64,000 bases of DNA. Source: Arthrobacter sp. GMC3. GTDB taxonomy: Bacteria > Actinomycetota > Actinomycetes > Actinomycetales > Micrococcaceae. The stretch covers positions 1 through 64,000 of the forward strand of contig NZ_PJIO01000002.1 in the NCBI RefSeq assembly GCF_002929305.1, read 5' to 3'. Positions 1-8,707 of this stretch are shown in pieces. Made by a program: the position numbers and the translations under genes. How positions within the stretch are numbered: position 1 is the first letter of the stretch; the number at the start of each line of letters is the position of its first letter. The notes beneath the pieces were generated by a model. It worked only from the letters and a program-made list of their open reading frames with translations, was not told the DNA's origin and did no database searches.

Positions 1-256
1 TCGTAGACCCTACAGAGTCAAAGCATGCTCGCGTTCACTATGTGGTTCCCAAACAACAAACCCAGGTTTATTGTTCACGGGAAACAAACACCACAGTCCC
101 ACAGGAAAACACTCCTGTGACTAACCCCACCCCCGGTGGGAAACCGTCACAGCAACAAACCCTGTAGACTGTACAAAAGAAAATACTGATTGATCCACAA
201 ACAATCACCAACAAGAATTCCCCCCAACCCCCCACGGGTGCGGGAGCGGAGAACGA
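1..256 (+). other. rRNA operon 23S-5S spacer
   Basis: This non-coding stretch runs into the 5S rRNA gene and looks like the spacer after a 23S gene that lies outside the window. It is A/C-rich, unlike the surrounding genes. It contains a perfect 7-bp hairpin (arms 100-106 and 113-119), which could be part of an RNase processing structure. I see no protein-coding potential in it. The 23S 3' end itself is not recognisable here. Confidence 0.6.
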
Positions 257-375
257 GTTACGGTGGTCATAGCGTGGGGGAAACGCCCGGTCCCATTCCG
301 AACCCGGAAGCTAAGACCCACAGCGCCGATGGTACTGCATTCGTGAGGATGTGGGAGAGTAGGACACCGCCGGAC
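257..375 (+). rRNA. rrf: 5S ribosomal RNA
   Basis: The sequence starts GTTACGGTGG and closes with the complementary CCGCCGGAC, forming helix I. In between are the 5S hallmarks: AGCGTGGGGGAAACGCCCGG, CCGAACCCGGAAGCTAAG and GGGAGAGTAGG. Length is about 119 nt, normal for Micrococcaceae. It is the last gene of an rRNA operon and is followed directly by a strong hairpin terminator. The ends are placed by helix I pairing and could be off by 1-3 nt. Confidence 0.95.
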
Positions 376-392
376 AAACAGTAAACAGGTCG

Positions 393-420
393 AGGCCCCA
401 CACCACACGGTGCGGGGCCT
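393..420 (+). terminator. rRNA operon terminator
   Basis: GC-rich stem-loop 18 nt after the 5S gene: AGGCCCC-A-CACC pairs with GGTG-C-GGGGCCT around an ACAC loop, with one A/C mismatch. It is followed by the pyrimidine-rich CCCTACTTTAA. It most likely ends the rRNA transcript. Confidence 0.85.
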
Positions 421-441
421 CCCTACTTTAACAACCCACCA

Positions 442-1299
442 TCACCAACCCGGAACACAACCCACCACGGCCGCAACAATAGACTCGCCCGCACGGTCTG
501 ATCTGTGAACAAGGTACTCGGTCAGGGGCGGAAGAGCCTGCATGAAATCCAGCAGGACAAGGCGGGGATCGTGGCTAAATTCATCCTCGGCAACCAGGCC
601 GATACCCAGGCCGGCCAGAACTGCCGCATGAACAGCTTCCCTGCTGTCAGCTTCGGTAATGTGCCCTGGAGTTACGCCATAACTTGCTAGCGCCGATTCC
701 GTTGCGAGACGAGTGACGGAGCCAAGTTCGCGAACAATGATGGGCGCATCCCTGAGCGCCGTCAGATTTAGTTTCTTCAGGAGGGCATAGCGGGAGTCGC
801 TGTGCACCACCGCCACCAGATCATGACTAGACAGGGCGGTGTACGCCAAATCAGGCCCCGGCGGGCCCTCGGCAACAATGCCCAGATCCAAAGAGCCGTT
901 GATGACTGCCTTCTTGATGCTGGCTGAGTTTCCGGTGATGATGCGGATGCTTATCCCCGGATAGTTTGTGCGCAGCGCGGTGAGGATGGGGACAGCGTGG
1001 ATGGGAGCGTCGGTACCAAACCGTAGGTGTCCGCGAAGGAGTCCGCCAGAGCCCAGCAGGTCTTGCGCCTCGGATTCGGCGGCAAAAAGCTTGGTGGCGA
1101 TAACCATGAGCGCCTCACCCGCGCTGGTCAATTCCATTGCGTGTCCCTCCCTGCGAAGCAGCGCAAGCCCGTATTCGCTCTCTAGGAGGCGGACGTGTTC
1201 GGAGAGCGTGGGCTGGCGCAATCCGGCGGCCTGGGCCGCGGCGGTGTAGCCTCCATGGGTGGCGACCAGGTGGAAGGCGCGCAAGCGAGTCAAGTTCAT
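442..1299 (-). CDS. LysR-family transcriptional regulator (phosphonate-locus type)
   Basis: A 285-aa LysR regulator: N-terminal winged HTH (residues ~1-60, RAFHLVATHGGYTAAAQAAG, then QPTLSEHVRLLE) and a C-terminal periplasmic-binding-like effector domain. The start is ATG at 1299; a TTG four codons upstream has no better support. It is divergent from a phosphatase and permease pair, 77 bp away, so it probably controls them. The N-terminus resembles the LysR subfamily described beside aminoethylphosphonate catabolic genes (TIGR03339), and the neighbouring DUF6 permease fits that context. The effector is unknown. The role in phosphonate or phosphoester use is inferred from family resemblance and context only. 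Confidence 0.85.
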   Translation of the reverse strand: MNLTRLRAFHLVATHGGYTAAAQAAGLRQPTLSEHVRLLESEYGLALLRREGHAMELTSAGEALMVIATKLFAAESEAQDLLGSGGLLRGHLRFGTDAPIHAVPILTALRTNYPGISIRIITGNSASIKKAVINGSLDLGIVAEGPPGPDLAYTALSSHDLVAVVHSDSRYALLKKLNLTALRDAPIIVRELGSVTRLATESALASYGVTPGHITEADSREAVHAAVLAGLGIGLVAEDEFSHDPRLVLLDFMQALPPLTEYLVHRSDRAGESIVAAVVGCVPGW

Positions 1300-1338
1300 A
1301 GGTTGAACCAATTATCTCTATAGGTTTTGTCGTTGATT

Positions 1339-1367
1339 TTGACTAATGATTCCAGAATTTCTATAGC
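1339..1367 (+). promoter_or_regulatory. Leaderless promoter of the phosphatase-permease pair
   Basis: TTGACT (1339-1344), a 17-bp spacer, then TATAGC (1362-1367). Transcription would start at about 1374, only 2-3 nt before the ATG at 1377, and there is no Shine-Dalgarno sequence. Two copies of TCTATAG (1317-1323 and 1360-1366) flank the intergenic region and could be LysR contact sites. Confidence 0.55.
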
Positions 1368-1376
1368 GTTGCATTT

Positions 1377-2228
1377 ATGAACACGAGATTTACACCCCGC
1401 CGCCCGCATGTGCTGGTAGTGGGCATTGACGGCATTCGCTTCGATTCTCTGCTGGCGGCAGCCACACCCGTCATGGACAGGCTCGCGGCAGACGGCGTAC
1501 TCCTGCCTGTGCGCGTTCATGAAAAGAACTACACAGTCTCCGGACCCGTCTGGTCCACGGTTGCCACAGGCGTCTACATGGACAGACACAAAGTGGTGGA
1601 CAACTCGAACCATCCTCCCGAGATGAAGATGTTCCCAGACTTTACCGCCCTGCTGCGGGCCCAGCGCCCCGAGCTGGAAACCATGATTGCCGCCAGCTGG
1701 TTCCCTCTCGCATCCGACGTTGAGTGTGGGCCGATCTTTTCCTCGCGCGGTTGGGTGAACGAGATAGACCCCGAACGTGAGAACAACAACCAAAGCTGGA
1801 CCAAGGCCGATGATGAAGTAGCGGCGTATGCTTCCGCAAGGCTCCGGGAGGAGGAACTGGCGGTTAGCTTCGTCTACTTCGGCGAGAGTGACGTCAACGC
1901 CCACAACCACGGTGTGGGCCCTGACTACCTGGCGTGCATTGAACGTTGCGACGCGCGACTGGGGATGTTGCTGGACGCCATTGCAGCCCGTCCCTCGCGG
2001 GTGGAGGAGGACTGGACGGTCTTGGTTGTCACGGACCACGGACACCTTGATGCCGGTGGTCACGGTGGTGATAGCGACGAGGAGCGCACTGCCTGGATGC
2101 TCGCCTCGGGACCAACCGTACCGAACTCCATCACAGCCCTTGACCATGCCGATATTGCCATCCATGTGCTGGACACCTTCGGTGTGCCCGCGGTGGACCT
2201 CGACGGTGTCACGTTCGGTCACCGCTAA
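1377..2228 (+). CDS. Alkaline phosphatase superfamily hydrolase (type I phosphodiesterase-like)
   Basis: A 283-aa soluble metal hydrolase of the alkaline phosphatase/NPP/phosphonoacetate hydrolase superfamily (Pfam Phosphodiest). Candidate two-metal ligands are D18 (GIDGIRFD), D172 and H176 (ESDVNAHNH), D220-H221 (TDHGH) and H229. The nucleophile probably lies in TVSGPVWST (Thr53 or Ser55). It has no signal peptide, so it acts in the cytoplasm. It is divergent from a LysR regulator and directly abuts an EamA permease (TAA and ATG adjacent), a likely two-gene operon. The context suggests phosphonate or phosphodiester turnover, for example a PhnA-like reaction, but the substrate cannot be read from the sequence. 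The message appears leaderless. Confidence 0.8.
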   Translation: MNTRFTPRRPHVLVVGIDGIRFDSLLAAATPVMDRLAADGVLLPVRVHEKNYTVSGPVWSTVATGVYMDRHKVVDNSNHPPEMKMFPDFTALLRAQRPELETMIAASWFPLASDVECGPIFSSRGWVNEIDPERENNNQSWTKADDEVAAYASARLREEELAVSFVYFGESDVNAHNHGVGPDYLACIERCDARLGMLLDAIAARPSRVEEDWTVLVVTDHGHLDAGGHGGDSDEERTAWMLASGPTVPNSITALDHADIAIHVLDTFGVPAVDLDGVTFGHR

Positions 2229-3068
2229 ATGACGCCAGCAATTGCCGGGCTCGTCCTTTTCGCGGCATTGCTCCACAGCAGCTGGAACGCCATAGCGAAG
2301 GCCATTCCGGACAGACTTGCATCCTCGACGCTCATAGCACTGGTGTACTTGGTGGCCGGATTCATTGGCATATTCGTCTTCGGCTTGCCAGCGGCAGCGG
2401 CTTGGCCGTTCGTTGTTGTGTCGGCGTTCCTGCAGACGGCGTATCTGATCTTGCTGACCACCTCCTACAAGTACGGAGATTTCAGCCAGGTCTATCCGCT
2501 GGCGCGCGGCCTCGCAGTCCTTCTGATCGCCATCGTGGCCGTGACATTTCTGGCCGAAAACTTGAGCGTCCTGCAGTTGGCGGGTGTCGCCGTCGTCGGT
2601 GGATCGTTACTGGCACTGGCGCTCATAGGTAAAGGGTCCAGCCGACTGGGGGTCATGTTCGCCGTTCTCACGGGGATTTTTATAGCCGCCTACTCGCTTG
2701 TGGACGGGCTGGGGGTACGCGAATCGGGTAACCCGTTGGCGTACATTTCCTGGCTGTTCTTCTTGCAGGGATGGATGATTCCCGCGGTGTGTTGGCGCCT
2801 TTCACCGAGCCGCACCGTATATGTCGCCGGGATCAAGGCGCACTGGAAGCTTGGAGCTTTGGGCGGATTGCTGTCCATGCTCGCCTACGGGATGGTGGTC
2901 TGGGCGCAGAACATCGCCCCGCTGGCCCTGGTCTCGGCCTTGCGCGAGTCCTCTGTACTGCTGGCCGGTGTCATGGGCGCAGTGTTTTTCCGGGAAAAGT
3001 TCTCCCTTGTGCGGCTGGCACTGACGACGACGGCTGTCGCCGGGATTGCCGCACTGCAATTGGGCTGA
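2229..3068 (+). CDS. EamA/DUF6 family membrane transporter
   Basis: A 279-aa integral membrane protein with about ten hydrophobic segments in two EamA-like halves (drug/metabolite transporter superfamily). The ATG directly follows the phosphatase stop codon, so the two are co-transcribed. DUF6 permeases are known beside phosphonate utilisation genes (TIGR03340), and the start of the protein (AGLVLFAALLHSSWNAIAK) resembles that group. The natural substrate is unknown; uptake or efflux of a phosphonate-related compound is inference. It ends 16 bp from the convergent jetC gene. Confidence 0.85.
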   Translation: MTPAIAGLVLFAALLHSSWNAIAKAIPDRLASSTLIALVYLVAGFIGIFVFGLPAAAAWPFVVVSAFLQTAYLILLTTSYKYGDFSQVYPLARGLAVLLIAIVAVTFLAENLSVLQLAGVAVVGGSLLALALIGKGSSRLGVMFAVLTGIFIAAYSLVDGLGVRESGNPLAYISWLFFLQGWMIPAVCWRLSPSRTVYVAGIKAHWKLGALGGLLSMLAYGMVVWAQNIAPLALVSALRESSVLLAGVMGAVFFREKFSLVRLALTTTAVAGIAALQLG

Positions 3069-3084
3069 AACTGGGCCCTGCGTG

Positions 3085-6000
3085 CTAACGCAGAATGATG
3101 TCGGTGGCTGTCGCCGGGGAACGTCCTGTGGAGACGAAACCCGAGACATTGGCTTGCGGGTGTTTGATGATGTCGGTGACCGAACCCAGGTGCTTGGAGA
3201 GGTCCACTTTGTCCTCCGGGGCCGCAAGGAGCAGCTGGAAGCCAAACTCTTGCAAGGCGTTGATGCCCGCGCCGGCGTACTCCGAGTTGGCCTGGATGAA
3301 AGCCTCGTCGATCATGACCGTGCCGTAGGTACTGTAACCCTGGGTATCTATACCCAGCTGGTAGGCCAGTGCGGCACCCATGATGAAGGAGGTGAAACGC
3401 TGCCCTTCACCGCCCGACAAGGTGCCCGGCTCCAGACCTAGCTCAACCTCGCCGTTGGGGCGATACTCATTGCAGCTGATGGTGACATGTTGGCGGACGT
3501 CCAGCACAGTGTCCGCCCAGTGCTGCAAGGAAGAATCGCTGAGAGCATCTACCAGGCGTTCCAATTGCAGGTAGCTGCTGGCCATGGTTTCCTCACCTGT
3601 CTTCGCGTAGGCGTTGCCCAGTGCTTCCTTGAGTTCGGTGCGGAACGCCCGGGCCTCGTCGGGAATGGTTGTTTTGACCTCGAGCCGCAGCCTGCTGCCC
3701 TTTTCAAAGGGCACGTCCTCCAAAATCTGGTTCAACGGCAGGATTCGATCTTCAATGGCGCGGCGCTCCTCTTCCAACAGAGCCAGCAGGTCCGAGAAGC
3801 GTTCGTAGGAGCGGTTGTTGAAGTACTCGCGGAACTCCTCCTGCCGTTGCGGCAATCCGTCCGCGAGAATGCGTTCGTGCAGCTCCTCATACGCCTCCAC
3901 GGCGTCGACTCCGGTGCCATGGCTGGCACTGACTGAAGGGCCAAACTCGCGGGCAAAGGCCCTGAACGTCTCGCTGAGTGCGCCTTCTGTACGGAAGACC
4001 CGTTCCTTGACGGCGGCCAGGCGCTCACCCAAATCAACCGTGGCCTTGGTGAAAACGGCCTCCAGCTCGGCCAGCGTGGCGGGATCGCCGTCGGGAAGGT
4101 AACTGGCAAATTCGCCAAGAGCCCAGTCAGCGGCAGGGTTCTGGGCAGCCTTGCGGGCCAGCTTGTCACCTGAGGAACTGGCCGCGGAGAATTCCGTGTC
4201 GAGGCGGGACAAGTCATGGTGCAAGATCGCCACCTTGCCAACCCCTGCCTCTAGATCGGCCCTTGCGGACGTCAGGGAGTCCCGGATGTGGGCGAGCGTT
4301 GCGCTGCTCTCGATAGTGGCCTGCAGCGACGCCTGCAAGGTGGTCAGGGAAGCCGACAATGGGCCGCTGTCGAGTTGCTCGAACGACCGCTGGTCCTTGG
4401 CCACCCGCACTAGGGCATCCAGGCGGCCGGTCAGGGTTTCCTTTGCGTGGCTGCGCTGATCGGCCAAGGCAGTGGCGCTTTGGTACGCGGCAGCCAAATC
4501 GTCGGCCTGGGTTTCCAACTGGGCGATCTTGTCTACATTGTTAAAGCCCAGCAAGTAATCGCCCGGATTGACTTGGCGGGTGTCGCGTTCAAAGGTGGCG
4601 GAGTTGACCTTCAGCGTGCCGGCCAAAGAGATGACACGGTCGTGGCCGTGGAGCTCGGCGTCGCCTTCCACGCACCGGAACCCAAAATCACGGGTGATCT
4701 TGGCACGGAGCCAATCGCCGGCGTCGGAATTCTGAAATTCCATTTTTGCGACGAGATCCGTGGGGCCAGCCTCCAGAAGAGGGATTGGCGTGCCGATGTT
4801 GATCCAGCGCAGCTTCCCGTGATCGTCCAGGGAATTGATGGCGCCGGTGACGGCCTTGATGTCCTCGTTGCGCACCAGCAGCGTGGTAGCCATTGACCGC
4901 AGGACCTTCTCCGCGGCGGGGCGCCACTGGCTGTGTTCACTGGCAATATCCACCAATTCACCGGCAAACGGCATCAGCTCGGGCTCAAGGCCGGTTGCGG
5001 CGCAGATGGCGCGGCGGGCCGCGGCATTGCGGCCGTCAATGTTGCTGCCGCGGCGCTGGTAGGAGGCGATTTCCGCACGCAGCCTCTTCTCATCGGCCTT
5101 GGTGTTGATGCTGGCGGCCACCGCCTCATACTCGCGGGTGCGGGCAGTCTCCGTCTCGGCTTGTTGACGTTCGACGCCGTTTGCCGCCGCAAGGCGTGCG
5201 GCTGCCAGTCCCTGGGTGCTCCAGTCATATTCGAGATCGGCCAGCTCTAGGTCGTCGCGGACCGAAGCCTCCCGTCGGAGACGTTCCTCAAGCTCACGTT
5301 TGGCAGTGCGAATGTCCTTTTCGAGGCCCTCAATGGCCCGCCCACCGTGGTTGGCATGCTGCTCGTCCAGAGAGGCGACCGAGTCGGCCAGAGACTCCTT
5401 GGCGGCCGTGGCGGACTCAATCTCCTGGGCCTTTTCGGTGCGCTGTTCGGCCAAGGCAGCAGCCTTGGCGGCTAGTAGCTCCGCCTGGAACTGTTGGCGC
5501 AGCAGGGGCAGCTGAACATTTTTTAGCTCAACTGTACGAGAATGCGATTCTCTGAATTCACGCAATTTTCGGTGCAGTTCAGGAACCGGTGCCAATGCAT
5601 CGCGCTGGCCCCGGGCATCTTGCAGCTGGCGGTAGATGCCACGCAGGTGGCTGAAGTCCTCGACGGCGGACTTGGCGGCGGCCATTGTGGCCGGGATGTC
5701 CAGCACTTCGTAGCGGAAGAACCTATTGACGCCCTTGTCCAGGCCCTTGCCGTTTTGCAGGGTGCGCAACAGGCTAAACGCCTTGTCGTTATCGATCCCG
5801 AGCCGGCGGCGGAACCTCTCGGCGAAGGTTCGGTGGACATCGAACGCCTCGGCGCCGGGGAGTGCTGCGTGCAGGGAGGAAGGCGAGAACCGGCGACTGC
5901 CGTGGTTTTCCAACGCCTCCGTATCCAGTGGCTTGTCGTGGGTGATGTAGTGCTTGCCTACCTGGCCTTCCAACCCATTGGCGGGCAAGTCGAACAGGGC

Positions 6001-6387
6001 GGCAATGCTGACCTGGCGGCCCAGGCCGTCCTCAAAGACCAAGGCTGTGGCAGACCAGGTGGCGCTTGGGCGTTGGTAGAGCGTGCCCTCGGCGGTCTTG
6101 ATCTTACGCCCTCGCATGTAGCTAAAGGTGGTGCGGCGGTCCTTGCGGTTCGACGCCTCGTGGGCGGACTCGTTCAGCCGTGGGGCGGCGTAAAAGATGT
6201 GCTGGATACCGTCAAAAAGGGTGGATTTTCCTACGCCAGGGTGGCCGGTAAGCAAGGTGCCGGCCCTGTCGACATACATGGAGTGCCGCCCGTGGAAGGT
6301 GCCCCAGTTGATGATCTGGATCTGGCTGAGACGGTACTGCCCCGGGTTAAGTTCTTCGCCGATCGGCAAGGTCACTGCAATGCTCAT
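3085..6387 (-). CDS. jetC: Wadjet/MksB-type SMC ATPase JetC
   Basis: An 1100-aa SMC-like ATPase. The Walker A motif GHPGVGKST is at residues 48-56, long charged and alanine-rich coiled-coil stretches follow (~260-450 and ~620-900) around a central hinge-like region, and the ABC signature LSGGEGQ begins at ~990 with Walker B TVMIDEAF at ~1023. In Wadjet (JetABCD/MksBEFG) systems this subunit extrudes DNA loops with JetA and JetB, and JetD cuts circular plasmids. The ATG immediately follows the jetB stop. On the other side jetC converges on an EamA gene with 16 bp between stops, leaving no room for jetD. Both ATPase motifs are intact. Confidence 0.9.
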   Translation of the reverse strand: MSIAVTLPIGEELNPGQYRLSQIQIINWGTFHGRHSMYVDRAGTLLTGHPGVGKSTLFDGIQHIFYAAPRLNESAHEASNRKDRRTTFSYMRGRKIKTAEGTLYQRPSATWSATALVFEDGLGRQVSIAALFDLPANGLEGQVGKHYITHDKPLDTEALENHGSRRFSPSSLHAALPGAEAFDVHRTFAERFRRRLGIDNDKAFSLLRTLQNGKGLDKGVNRFFRYEVLDIPATMAAAKSAVEDFSHLRGIYRQLQDARGQRDALAPVPELHRKLREFRESHSRTVELKNVQLPLLRQQFQAELLAAKAAALAEQRTEKAQEIESATAAKESLADSVASLDEQHANHGGRAIEGLEKDIRTAKRELEERLRREASVRDDLELADLEYDWSTQGLAAARLAAANGVERQQAETETARTREYEAVAASINTKADEKRLRAEIASYQRRGSNIDGRNAAARRAICAATGLEPELMPFAGELVDIASEHSQWRPAAEKVLRSMATTLLVRNEDIKAVTGAINSLDDHGKLRWINIGTPIPLLEAGPTDLVAKMEFQNSDAGDWLRAKITRDFGFRCVEGDAELHGHDRVISLAGTLKVNSATFERDTRQVNPGDYLLGFNNVDKIAQLETQADDLAAAYQSATALADQRSHAKETLTGRLDALVRVAKDQRSFEQLDSGPLSASLTTLQASLQATIESSATLAHIRDSLTSARADLEAGVGKVAILHHDLSRLDTEFSAASSSGDKLARKAAQNPAADWALGEFASYLPDGDPATLAELEAVFTKATVDLGERLAAVKERVFRTEGALSETFRAFAREFGPSVSASHGTGVDAVEAYEELHERILADGLPQRQEEFREYFNNRSYERFSDLLALLEEERRAIEDRILPLNQILEDVPFEKGSRLRLEVKTTIPDEARAFRTELKEALGNAYAKTGEETMASSYLQLERLVDALSDSSLQHWADTVLDVRQHVTISCNEYRPNGEVELGLEPGTLSGGEGQRFTSFIMGAALAYQLGIDTQGYSTYGTVMIDEAFIQANSEYAGAGINALQEFGFQLLLAAPEDKVDLSKHLGSVTDIIKHPQANVSGFVSTGRSPATATDIILR

Positions 6388-7125
6388 TTAGAGGTTCTCC
6401 TCAAGGGGCGTTTGGGTGGCATCGTAGCCAGTGCCCGGTTCAAATATGTCCTCATCGGAGCCGTTGTCCAATGCGGCCAAGTAGGCCGGAATCTGATCGA
6501 TCGAATCAAAGGGCAAGGCAAGTGCCAGCGCATTGCTGACCCTGTACTCGCCGCCCAGCTCAGTAGGCAGCAACAACTTCAATGCCAGCAACCTCGCCAG
6601 CGAGGAATCGGTCGCCTCATCCAGCCGCTTGTCATCCACGGTGCCGGGCTGGCGATGTTCAGCCAGGATTTCCCTGGCTCCGGCCCGGGTGATGGTGACA
6701 TCGTTGCCGGTGCCCGCGTGCCGGTCAAGCAGTACTCGCAGGCGTAACGCCAGCAGTGTTTCTTCCCGGCGCAGGGGCTTGCGGGCCACAATCGGCTGGG
6801 TGTGGACGGCGTCGATCTGAGCGGGCGTCAACATGGCAATCTTGCGGTCCGTGTCCAAGGTGAGCAACAAAAAGATCTCGGACAGGTATTGCTGCAGCGA
6901 GGCACGGTGAGTCTGGATGGTTGTCCACAGTGCGGCATCCACGGTGCCGTCAATGTAGGGTCCGCGCAGCAGTCGCACCAGCGCCTGCCGAATCTCGAAG
7001 GGGAAGGCTCCAGTGTCCCCGATAAACAGGGCCCTTTCGGTACGGTACGGGTCTGTGCCTCCAGGAACAGAAGGTGCCGCGTCGGCGTCGTAGGTCTGCG
7101 AATCCAGTTCGGGGAGGTCGGTCAT
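6388..7125 (-). CDS. jetB: Wadjet KleB/MksE-like subunit JetB (DUF4194)
   Basis: A 245-aa protein of the DUF4194 family, the MukE/MksE-like winged-helix partner in JetABC. The core EIRQALVRLLRGPYIDG followed by an LRLRVLLDRH helix is recognisable. The acidic Asp/Pro-rich N-terminus and C-terminus look disordered. The start codon overlaps the jetA stop (ATGA) and the stop abuts the jetC start, so the three genes are translationally coupled. Expected role: bridge between the JetA kleisin and the JetC heads. Confidence 0.88.
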   Translation of the reverse strand: MTDLPELDSQTYDADAAPSVPGGTDPYRTERALFIGDTGAFPFEIRQALVRLLRGPYIDGTVDAALWTTIQTHRASLQQYLSEIFLLLTLDTDRKIAMLTPAQIDAVHTQPIVARKPLRREETLLALRLRVLLDRHAGTGNDVTITRAGAREILAEHRQPGTVDDKRLDEATDSSLARLLALKLLLPTELGGEYRVSNALALALPFDSIDQIPAYLAALDNGSDEDIFEPGTGYDATQTPLEENL

Positions 7126-8579
7126 GGCGCGGAGTCCTTTGTGAAGGTGATCATCGGAACTCGGGCGGTGCGCTCCGAGCCGTCGATCTGGGTGAAGCGG
7201 AGGGTCTGGCTGTGGTCGGGGTCAAACGACTGGTCGGTGCCCCTGGCGGCAAGGATGAGGCCCCTGATGGTGTTGATGTGGTGCAGTTCAGGCGGCATTT
7301 CGGCATAAACATCGCTGAGGGTTGCGGTGCCGTTGCGGGCGGCCCTGGTGCGTGCGACGGCGGCGTGGACCGCTGGCATGTCGGCTTGCGCCGTGACGGG
7401 GGTGCGGTGGATGTCGGCGTCGCTGAGAGCCGGCGGGGCGGCTAGCTTGGGCGGCGGAATGTGATCCTCTGGGTTGAAGATCCCCAGTCCGGCCAAGGTT
7501 TCAAAGTCGGGGGAGAACAGCACCGGCGCGACCACGGGCGTGCGTGGGCGCAGAGGCGCTGTGGCCACCGCTTGCTCGGCCGCGTGGATGGCCTTGCGCA
7601 GCAGGATAGATTCCTTGAATTCATCCGAGCTGACGTAGCTGTGCAGACTCTCGGACAGCCGGCCGTAGATGGTGTGGACGTCATTGGCCTGGCGCCGCAT
7701 CTCCTTGACCAGGGTTGCAAGATTGGCGCGTTCCTCGGTGCTGAGATGCTCGGAGAAGCCGCGTTCCAAGACCTCGTTGACCGATTGCCGGAAGCGCGCC
7801 TGCTGGATGGGGTCGTTTAGGAACTCGGTGAAGCCCTGGAAGGTCTCTCCCTCGGCGGTGTCTCGCAGCGCCTTATCGCCTTCCAGGACCTGGCCGACAG
7901 CCACGCCCTTCGTCACGGAGGACTCCATGATTTCCTGGCGTATGGTGTGCAGCATCAGCTCGACGCCGTCGCGCATCCGCTTGAAATCGGCGGGCAGGCT
8001 GGCGGCCAAGTCCAGAACGCTGCGCGTGGCGGCAACTGCGGAGGCGTCGGTGAGCACAGCCGGGCTTTGGCCGCCCTTCAGCGCCTCGATCTCGTTGCGT
8101 CGCTCCGCGATCTCTGCCTCCAGCGCCGCGATCCGGCTCTCCGGGTTCGGATCCGTTTGGAACGACAGCGTCTCAATACTTGTCAAAAGGGTGGCAAGGC
8201 GTGAGCTGTTGAGATTGGTGCGCTCAATGGTGAACGTTTCGAGGAACGTCAGCACCCGTGCCGTGGTGGCTGTAGGTTCGTAAATAAACCGGCCATCGAC
8301 CATGGGGCGTGCCAGGAACTGGCTGCGAACCCACGAGTCGGCGTAATTGGAGGCCTGCCAGGCGTCGTTCAGGCTCAGGTTCTCGTGTCTGAGCTCCTTC
8401 ATAAACGCGGCTAGATCGGCGTGGAACTGCTCCAGCGGCACTCGCTGCCTGGCAGGGGTAAACTCGGCCCGCAGGAAGGCAACCGTCCACGGCGCCGCCT
8501 GCATCAGCTTCCAGGCGGGGGAGTTCCGTAACTGTTTTTGCGCGTGCCACTGGGCAACGGCGTTTTCAGTGGAGCGCAT
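7122..8579 (-). CDS. jetA: Wadjet kleisin-like subunit JetA (DUF3375)
   Basis: A 485-aa DUF3375 protein, the MukF/MksF-like kleisin of Wadjet type I. The N-terminus (WKLMQAAPWTVAFLRAEF) and the following helical region match the family; residues ~155-175 form a short predicted coiled coil (EAEIAERRNEIEAL). It is the first gene of jetABC. The ATG at 8579 has AAAGG eight bases upstream. The 128-bp region to the divergent M20 amidohydrolase must hold the promoter. Confidence 0.88.
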   Translation of the reverse strand: MRSTENAVAQWHAQKQLRNSPAWKLMQAAPWTVAFLRAEFTPARQRVPLEQFHADLAAFMKELRHENLSLNDAWQASNYADSWVRSQFLARPMVDGRFIYEPTATTARVLTFLETFTIERTNLNSSRLATLLTSIETLSFQTDPNPESRIAALEAEIAERRNEIEALKGGQSPAVLTDASAVAATRSVLDLAASLPADFKRMRDGVELMLHTIRQEIMESSVTKGVAVGQVLEGDKALRDTAEGETFQGFTEFLNDPIQQARFRQSVNEVLERGFSEHLSTEERANLATLVKEMRRQANDVHTIYGRLSESLHSYVSSDEFKESILLRKAIHAAEQAVATAPLRPRTPVVAPVLFSPDFETLAGLGIFNPEDHIPPPKLAAPPALSDADIHRTPVTAQADMPAVHAAVARTRAARNGTATLSDVYAEMPPELHHINTIRGLILAARGTDQSFDPDHSQTLRFTQIDGSERTARVPMITFTKDSAP

Positions 8580-8707
8580 GGAGGGGCCTTTGAAAGTCGG
8601 GGCGGGAACTCTTATTTTATCGCGTGGAACGTTGGGCGGAGATCAGGCTGCCGACGCAGGAAGCGGGCGTAAGCTGATGCCGGAATGCCAACGAAAGGAA
8701 CGATCCG

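Noticed and set aside
1296-2276. A 326-codon minus-strand frame opposite the phosphatase gene.
   Set aside because: High-GC third-position shadow of the real gene; composition is Gly/Val/His-rich with no recognisable motif.
5542-6747. A 401-codon open frame on the plus strand, opposite jetC and jetB.
   Set aside because: It is the antisense shadow of two well-supported genes; the translation shows no domain and no Shine-Dalgarno sequence.
8580-8707. A missing jetD encoded upstream of jetA.
   Set aside because: The gap is 128 bp and the next gene is an M20 amidohydrolase on the other strand.
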